Origin: JALHRI01 sp044351685
GTDB lineage: Bacteria > Pseudomonadota > Alphaproteobacteria > Rickettsiales > UBA3002
Length of the DNA: 8,895 nucleotides
Direction of reading: 5' to 3'
NCBI GenBank assembly: GCA_044351685.1
Contig: JBILFK010000057.1
Location: 1-8,895 of the forward strand
Part shown: piece by piece, positions 5,721 through 8,895 of the stretch
Numbering within the stretch: the first letter of the stretch is position 1
Layout: each line of letters begins with the position of its first letter
Program-made: the position numbers and the translations under genes
The notes under the pieces: generated by a model
What the model was told of the DNA's origin: nothing
Database searches by the model: none
What the model saw: only the letters and a program-made list of their open reading frames with translations

Positions 5721-6347
5721 ATGCAAACCCTTCAATATGCCTTGCTCGATGCTGCCCTGCCCCACGTTGCCTTCGATGGTTGGAGTATGCGCACGCTTAT
5801 AATAGCCGCAAAAGATATTGGTAAAACCGCCTTCGATGTAAAACGCGCCTTCCCAAACGGCGTTGCCGAAGTGCTCGCTTGTTTTTCTGCACGCGCCGAT
5901 GCGCAAATGCTGGAAACATTGGCGCGTGAACATGATTTGAATTCGCTAAAAATTCGCGTGCGCATTGCCACCGCCGTCATGGTGCGCCTCCGCAGTAACA
6001 TGCAACACCGCGAAGCCGTGCGCCGCGCGGTGGCATTTTACAGCATGCCGTGGAATACCCCGCATGGGCTGAAGGCGCTTTGGGCCACCGTCGATGCCAT
6101 GTGGTACGCTGCGGGCGATACCAGCACCGATTGGAATTATTACAGCAAGCGCGCGCTGCTTTCGAAAGTGTATATAACGACGTTACATGTGTGGCTGGGC
6201 GATGAATCGGAAAATCTGGCCGATACCGAAGCCTTCCTTTACCGCCGCATCGAAGACGTGATGCAGATTGAAAAACTGAAAGCCAAAGCCAAAGAAACCT
6301 GCGCTTCGCTGGGTGATTGGATGCCTAACATTCCGCGTCGCGGTTAG
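5721..6347 (+). CDS. COQ9-family ubiquinone biosynthesis protein
   Basis: This is a 208-residue member of the COQ9 family (TIGRFAM diverge_rpsU). In mitochondria COQ9 has a TetR-like helical fold, binds lipids and presents quinone intermediates to COQ7 for hydroxylation; bacterial members are presumed to act similarly in ubiquinone synthesis. The N-terminal half shows the TetR-like helices, with FDGWSMRTLIIAAKDIG (18-34) and FPNGVAEVLACFSARADAQM (44-63). The family signature runs from LWATVDAMWYAAGDTSTDW (120-138) through YYSKRALLSKVYITTLHVWL (140-159), and the C-terminus has FLYRRIEDVMQIEKLKAKAK (172-191). The rpsU gene that is often divergent to this family is not adjacent; a histidine kinase lies upstream in the same direction. 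Its stop codon overlaps that of the convergent minus-strand gene. Confidence 0.92.
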   Translation: MQTLQYALLDAALPHVAFDGWSMRTLIIAAKDIGKTAFDVKRAFPNGVAEVLACFSARADAQMLETLAREHDLNSLKIRVRIATAVMVRLRSNMQHREAVRRAVAFYSMPWNTPHGLKALWATVDAMWYAAGDTSTDWNYYSKRALLSKVYITTLHVWLGDESENLADTEAFLYRRIEDVMQIEKLKAKAKETCASLGDWMPNIPRRG

Positions 6348-7033
6348 TGCCACGCCAGCGTCGGCGGCGCGCTCATCATCACTTTTTGGGGTTTTAACCA
6401 TAGCGGAATTTCTTCGGGCGCATACAGCACCTGTGCATCGCAGGTGTTGACCGCATAATACAGCACCGAACCGGAAATCATCGAGATACGGCGGAATTTC
6501 TGGGTTTTTACATTGCTGATTTTATGTTGCAGCAGCGCCATCAGCACATCGATATTCATCGAGCAATCGCCATCTTCCTCGAGCACCAAATCGCACGCTT
6601 CCATATCGCGCACGCAGGCGAAGTAATTGGCGATTTTATAATTTTTACGCAGCACGCGCAGTGCTGCCAGATCGCTCACCCGGTGTTCAGGTTTGCAGTT
6701 TAAATATTCATTCACATCGCGGATGGGGCGATAATTCAGGCGGCGTTTGCGCCATACCTGATAGTCTTGTGTGGTCACCTTGGTCATTTCCACACCGAAT
6801 AATCCATCGCCAGAGCATACAGTAAAATCTGGCCCCTCGCCCTGCCGGTGCTTGGTAAAATCGACCGGCAAATCGAGAATGCCGTGCGAACGCAGAATCA
6901 TGAAGTATTGAATGAGGCAGCCTACCTCGATTTTATCTTGATCGGCAAGCGGTGCGTGGATGAGCGTGGAAAAGCAATCAGCGAGCGCATGCTCGTCATA
7001 GACAGTACGGTAAAACAGCGGCTTACGGCTCAT
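6344..7033 (-). CDS. Unrecognised 229-residue protein, possible PD-(D/E)XK-type nuclease fold
   Basis: I do not recognise the family. It is a soluble alpha/beta-looking protein with no signal peptide or membrane segment. GEGPDFTV (65-72), followed by LFGVEMTKV (78-86), gives Asp69, Glu82 and Lys85. A PDF...(V/I)E(V/M)T pattern like this is common in restriction-endonuclease-fold proteins, where an Asp at the end of one strand and a Glu on the next bind the metal; here Thr84 sits where the usual Lys would be. An upstream Glu36 and the later helix with IDVLMALLQHKI (161-172), then a hydrophobic strand (189-195), fit that fold's order. An AGGTG lies four bases before the ATG, supporting the start. 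It is a single gene, convergent with COQ9, with no methylase or partner next to it. The nuclease idea is an inference from weak motifs. Confidence 0.75.
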   Translation of the reverse strand: MSRKPLFYRTVYDEHALADCFSTLIHAPLADQDKIEVGCLIQYFMILRSHGILDLPVDFTKHRQGEGPDFTVCSGDGLFGVEMTKVTTQDYQVWRKRRLNYRPIRDVNEYLNCKPEHRVSDLAALRVLRKNYKIANYFACVRDMEACDLVLEEDGDCSMNIDVLMALLQHKISNVKTQKFRRISMISGSVLYYAVNTCDAQVLYAPEEIPLWLKPQKVMMSAPPTLAWH

Positions 7034-7037
7034 TCTG

Positions 7038-7042
7038 CACCT
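7038..7042 (-). promoter_or_regulatory. Shine-Dalgarno for the 229-residue gene
   Basis: On the minus strand AGGTG precedes the ATG at 7033 by four bases (CAGA). It supports the annotated start. Confidence 0.45.
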
Positions 7043-7084
7043 GTTACTGAAATTGCCGAGATGTTTTACTTATTATTACTTGAA

Positions 7085-7113
7085 CATATAGCAGTAATCG
7101 CAAGTTAAAGCAA
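7085..7113 (-). promoter_or_regulatory. Candidate promoter for the 229-residue gene
   Basis: On the minus strand TTGCTT (7113-7108) and TATATG (7090-7085) are exactly 17 bases apart. The matches are modest (three and four of six). Transcription would start near 7078, giving a leader of about 45 bases. Confidence 0.3.
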
Positions 7114-7205
7114 TGGATGAACTAGAACCCTTTGCCAAGCGCACACAGATGGTTTCGCCCTGCCGCAAAAATGCAGCAGGCGTGTTTAGACATGCGCCCA
7201 GCTCG

Positions 7206-7283
7206 GTTTTCTAACCTCGCTATGGCGCGCCGCTTCGCGGGCTCATGGCTGACTCGCGCTGCTGCGCTCGACTAACAGAAAAC
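7206..7283. repeat. GC-rich hairpin block bracketed by an inverted repeat
   Basis: GTTTTCT (7206-7212) and AGAAAAC (7277-7283) are perfect seven-base inverted arms. Between them lie the small hairpins CCGC-TTC-GCGG (7230-7240) and GCGC-TGCT-GCGC (7256-7267). The block is much more GC-rich than its flanks. It resembles an intergenic palindromic element, but a second copy would be needed to call it a repeat family. Confidence 0.4.
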
Positions 7284-7291
7284 TATGTCGC

Positions 7292-7413
7292 GATTTGCAG
7301 AAATGATGGAGCGAAAATTTTATCTTTCGAGAACCGCAGCGCAATGTACGTAAAAGTACATGAGCAGCGGAAGCGCAGAAAGATGGGATTTGCAGCCTAT
7401 CAGAATGCAAATC
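7292..7413. repeat. Imperfect 122-base palindrome with two 58-base arms
   Basis: The arms 7292-7349 and 7356-7413 are inverted copies around a six-base centre (GTAAAA). The ends (GATTTGCA/TGCAAATC) and the core (ATGTAC/GTACAT) match perfectly, as do ATCTTTC (7322-7328) and GAAAGAT (7378-7384) with a one-base offset; the stretches between are only partly complementary. The right arm ends two bases before the lpdA stop codon on the plus-strand map. Confidence 0.55.
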
Positions 7414-7414
7414 C
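7386..7414 (-). terminator. Hairpin directly after the lpdA stop
   Basis: Read on the minus strand, one base after the lpdA TAG, GGATTTGCA pairs perfectly over nine bases with TGCAAATCC across an 11-base loop. CATCTTTCT follows, which is only mildly T-rich. It is an alternative fold to the long palindrome, because the 7406-7414 arm can pair with either 7386-7394 or 7292-7299. It is a candidate lpdA terminator or 3'-end stabiliser. Confidence 0.4.
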
Positions 7415-7415
7415 T

Positions 7416-8810
7416 CTACGCGTGCAGTGCGCGACCATACGCATCCAGCACCGACTCATGCATCATTTCGCTCAATGTCGGGTGTGCAAAAATCGTGTGC
7501 ATAAAATCGGCTTCGGTGAGTTCGGCGGTTTTGCCAACCACGTAGCCTTGAATCATCTCGGTTACTTCTGCGCCAATCATGTGTGCGCCAAGTAGCTCAC
7601 CGGTTTTGGCATCGAAAATGGTTTTTACCAGCCCTTCTGGTTCGCCCAGCGCAATGGCTTTGCCGTTGCCAATGAATTGGAAGCGACCAATTTTCAGCTC
7701 GTAGCCTTTTTCTTTGGCGGCTTTTTCAGTTAAGCCAACACTTGCAACTTGCGGGTGGCAATAGGTGCAGCCGGGGATGTTTTCGCGCTTCATGGCGTGC
7801 GGGTGTTTACCAGCAATGTTTTCGGCGCAAATCACGCCTTCGTGGCTGGCCTTGTGGGCAAGCCAGGGCGCACCTGCCACGTCGCCAATGGCATACACGC
7901 CCGGCTCGCCGGTGCGCAAATAGTCATCGACCATGATCTGGCCTTTTTCCACCTTCACTTTGGTACCTTCGAGCCCCAAATTTTCGGTGTTGCCCACAAT
8001 ACCAATCGCTAAAATTACGCGGTCGAATTCCAGTTTTTCGGCCTTGCCATCTTTTTCAATCGTCGCGGTCACGCTGGTTTTGCCTTTATCGAGCGATTTC
8101 ACCACCGCGCCCGTTTTGATTTTAATGCCTTGCGCCTCGAATGATTTTTGCGCGTGTTTTGAAATTTCTTCATCTTCCACGGGCAATACGCGATCTTGCA
8201 TTTCTACCACGGTGACATCGGCGCCCATGGTGTTAAAGAAACTGGCGAACTCGATACCGATTGCGCCCGAACCAATCACCAGCAGCTTTTTCGGCATGGT
8301 GTCGGGCACCAATGCTTCTTTATATGTCCACACGAATTTGCCATCCGGCTCGAAGCCAGGCAGCGTGCGCGCGCGTGCACCGGTGGCGATGATGATGTGC
8401 TTAGCCTCAATATCCGCCACTTTCTTTTTGTCTTTGCTCACGGCCACCTTGCCTTTGCCTGCCAACACCCCGGCGCCATCGAACACGGTGACTTTATTTT
8501 TCTTCATCAGAAAGCCAATGCCTTTGGTAAGCTGCGCGGAAACCCCGCGTGAACGCTCGACGACCTTTTTTAAATCGAAGCTGATTTCCTTGGCGCTGAG
8601 GCCATATGCATCGGCGTGTTTCATGTTGTAGTAAATTTCTGCCGAACGCAGCAGCGCTTTGGTGGGGATACATCCCCAGTTCAGGCAGATGCCGCCTAAA
8701 TGCTCGCGCTCAACGAGCGCCACTTTCATGCCAAGCTGGCTGGCGCGAATCGCCGCCACATACCCACCCGGGCCACCACCAATAACCACTACATCAAAAT
8801 TCTCGGCCAT
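7416..8810 (-). CDS. lpdA: Dihydrolipoamide dehydrogenase (E3), pyruvate dehydrogenase type
   Basis: This is a complete 464-residue flavoprotein disulfide reductase that reoxidises the lipoyl groups of 2-oxoacid dehydrogenase complexes and passes electrons to NAD. The FAD site VVVIGGGPGGYVAAI lies at 7-21. The redox disulfide is Cys42-Cys47 in GGICLNWGCIPTKAL (39-53). The NAD site VIGSGAIGIEFASF is at 178-191, the second FAD contact is YAIGDVAG (306-313), and the C-terminal catalytic dyad is His443-Glu448 in HPTLSE. All key residues are intact and the length is normal. The IPGCTYCHPQVASVGLTE stretch (345-362) resembles the E3 copies found with alphaproteobacterial PDH genes rather than the 2-oxoglutarate dehydrogenase copies; that assignment is an inference. 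A strong GGGAGAAG lies just before the ATG, and an upstream gene ends 17 bases earlier, so it is operonic. Confidence 0.98.
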   Translation of the reverse strand: MAENFDVVVIGGGPGGYVAAIRASQLGMKVALVEREHLGGICLNWGCIPTKALLRSAEIYYNMKHADAYGLSAKEISFDLKKVVERSRGVSAQLTKGIGFLMKKNKVTVFDGAGVLAGKGKVAVSKDKKKVADIEAKHIIIATGARARTLPGFEPDGKFVWTYKEALVPDTMPKKLLVIGSGAIGIEFASFFNTMGADVTVVEMQDRVLPVEDEEISKHAQKSFEAQGIKIKTGAVVKSLDKGKTSVTATIEKDGKAEKLEFDRVILAIGIVGNTENLGLEGTKVKVEKGQIMVDDYLRTGEPGVYAIGDVAGAPWLAHKASHEGVICAENIAGKHPHAMKRENIPGCTYCHPQVASVGLTEKAAKEKGYELKIGRFQFIGNGKAIALGEPEGLVKTIFDAKTGELLGAHMIGAEVTEMIQGYVVGKTAELTEADFMHTIFAHPTLSEMMHESVLDAYGRALHA

Positions 8811-8812
8811 AA

Positions 8813-8820
8813 CTTCTCCC
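8813..8820 (-). promoter_or_regulatory. Strong Shine-Dalgarno for lpdA
   Basis: On the minus strand GGGAGAAG precedes the lpdA ATG with the GGGAG core five bases away. It is the best ribosome binding site in the window and fixes the start at 8810, just before the FAD-binding strand. Confidence 0.7.
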
Positions 8821-8827
8821 TTTTATG

Positions 8828-8895
8828 TTACCAGGCTTCCGGATCTACGGGTTTGTGCACGCGGGGTGCAGCAGGCGCAGGTTCCGAAGCCGGTA
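8828..8895 (-). CDS. 3' end of a gene upstream of lpdA (partial)
   Basis: The minus strand keeps one open frame from the right edge to a TAA at 8830-8828, giving the C-terminal residues PASEPAPAAPRV followed by HKPVDPEAW. The tail is rich in Ala and Pro, like a linker or a disordered C-terminus, and ends in Trp. It stops 17 bases before lpdA and in the same direction, so the two are very probably co-transcribed. In Alphaproteobacteria a PDH component gene or a small hypothetical gene often sits there, but these 21 residues do not resemble the end of a PDH subunit that I can name, so the product is left open. Confidence 0.55.
   Translation of the reverse strand, partial: PASEPAPAAPRVHKPVDPEAW

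Larger units (their letters stand above)
7034..7415. other. Non-coding, hairpin-rich region between lpdA and the 229-residue gene
   Basis: No credible gene lies in these 382 bases; the frames that cross it on the plus strand continue antisense into lpdA. It holds, from left to right, the promoter of the 229-residue gene (7085-7113), a hairpin at 7156-7182 (CGCCCTGC against GCAG-CA-GGCG around an A-rich loop), a GTTTTCT/AGAAAAC bracketed GC-rich block at 7206-7283, and a long imperfect palindrome at 7292-7413. If transcribed from lpdA it would be a highly structured 3' untranslated region. Confidence 0.6.

Noticed and set aside
7245..7595. Plus-strand open frame of 116 codons crossing the palindromic region
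   Set aside because: It runs antisense into lpdA, has no ribosome binding site, and its translation is an Arg/Cys-rich shadow without recognisable motifs.
7933..8631. Long plus-strand open frame (232 codons) opposite lpdA
   Set aside because: It lies wholly antisense to an unambiguous lpdA; the frame is open because of lpdA codon bias and its translation shows no domain pattern.
1..8895. CRISPR array, transposase, phage or toxin-antitoxin genes
   Set aside because: No regularly spaced repeats, no transposase or integrase motifs and no paired small genes were seen; most recognised genes are chromosomal housekeeping genes.

Overview
The window looks like a piece of an alphaproteobacterial chromosome of moderate GC content. 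Four genes suggest this: a FzlA-type glutathione-S-transferase-fold protein, a COQ9-family ubiquinone-biosynthesis protein, a pyruvate-dehydrogenase-type dihydrolipoamide dehydrogenase inside an operon, and a soluble PAS histidine kinase whose H-box region has the usual alphaproteobacterial form. Genus or order cannot be fixed from the sequence. There are no rRNA or tRNA genes, insertion sequences or CRISPR arrays.

Layout. (1) At the left edge a minus-strand gene begins at base 39 behind a good Shine-Dalgarno and runs out of the window. (2) 115-2097 (minus) is a 660-residue protein that I do not recognise by family; it carries a plausible alpha/beta-hydrolase catalytic triad in canonical order. 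(3) 2098-2370 is a divergent control region with back-to-back promoter candidates, a perfect 14-bp palindrome and a hairpin followed by a T run. (4) 2371-3975 (plus) is a tight pair: an atypical SDR/NDUFA9-like NAD(P)-binding protein and the FzlA-like protein. (5) 4084-4338 is the small glutaredoxin grxC behind its own promoter candidate. (6) 4439-5683 is an orphan PAS histidine kinase. (7) 5721-6347 is a COQ9-family protein. (8) 6344-7033 (minus) is an unrecognised 229-residue protein with a weak restriction-endonuclease-fold signature; its stop codon interlocks with the COQ9 stop codon. (9) 7034-7415 is non-coding and rich in hairpins, including an imperfect palindrome with two 58-base arms. 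(10) 7416-8810 (minus) is lpdA, preceded 17 bases upstream by the last codons of another gene that enters from the right edge.

How the genes fit together. Most recognised genes are core housekeeping: respiratory-chain support (NDUFA9-like, COQ9), pyruvate oxidation (LpdA), thiol redox (GrxC) and division or envelope control (FzlA-like, if the orthology holds). The two unrecognised proteins (660 and 229 residues) are single genes on the opposite strand, not parts of an evident multi-gene system. I do not see a convincing new defence or mobile system. The best leads are the 660-residue hydrolase-like orphan, the 229-residue nuclease-like orphan, the palindromic region beside lpdA, the divergent control region at 2098-2370, and leaderless-looking starts for the kinase and COQ9 genes.
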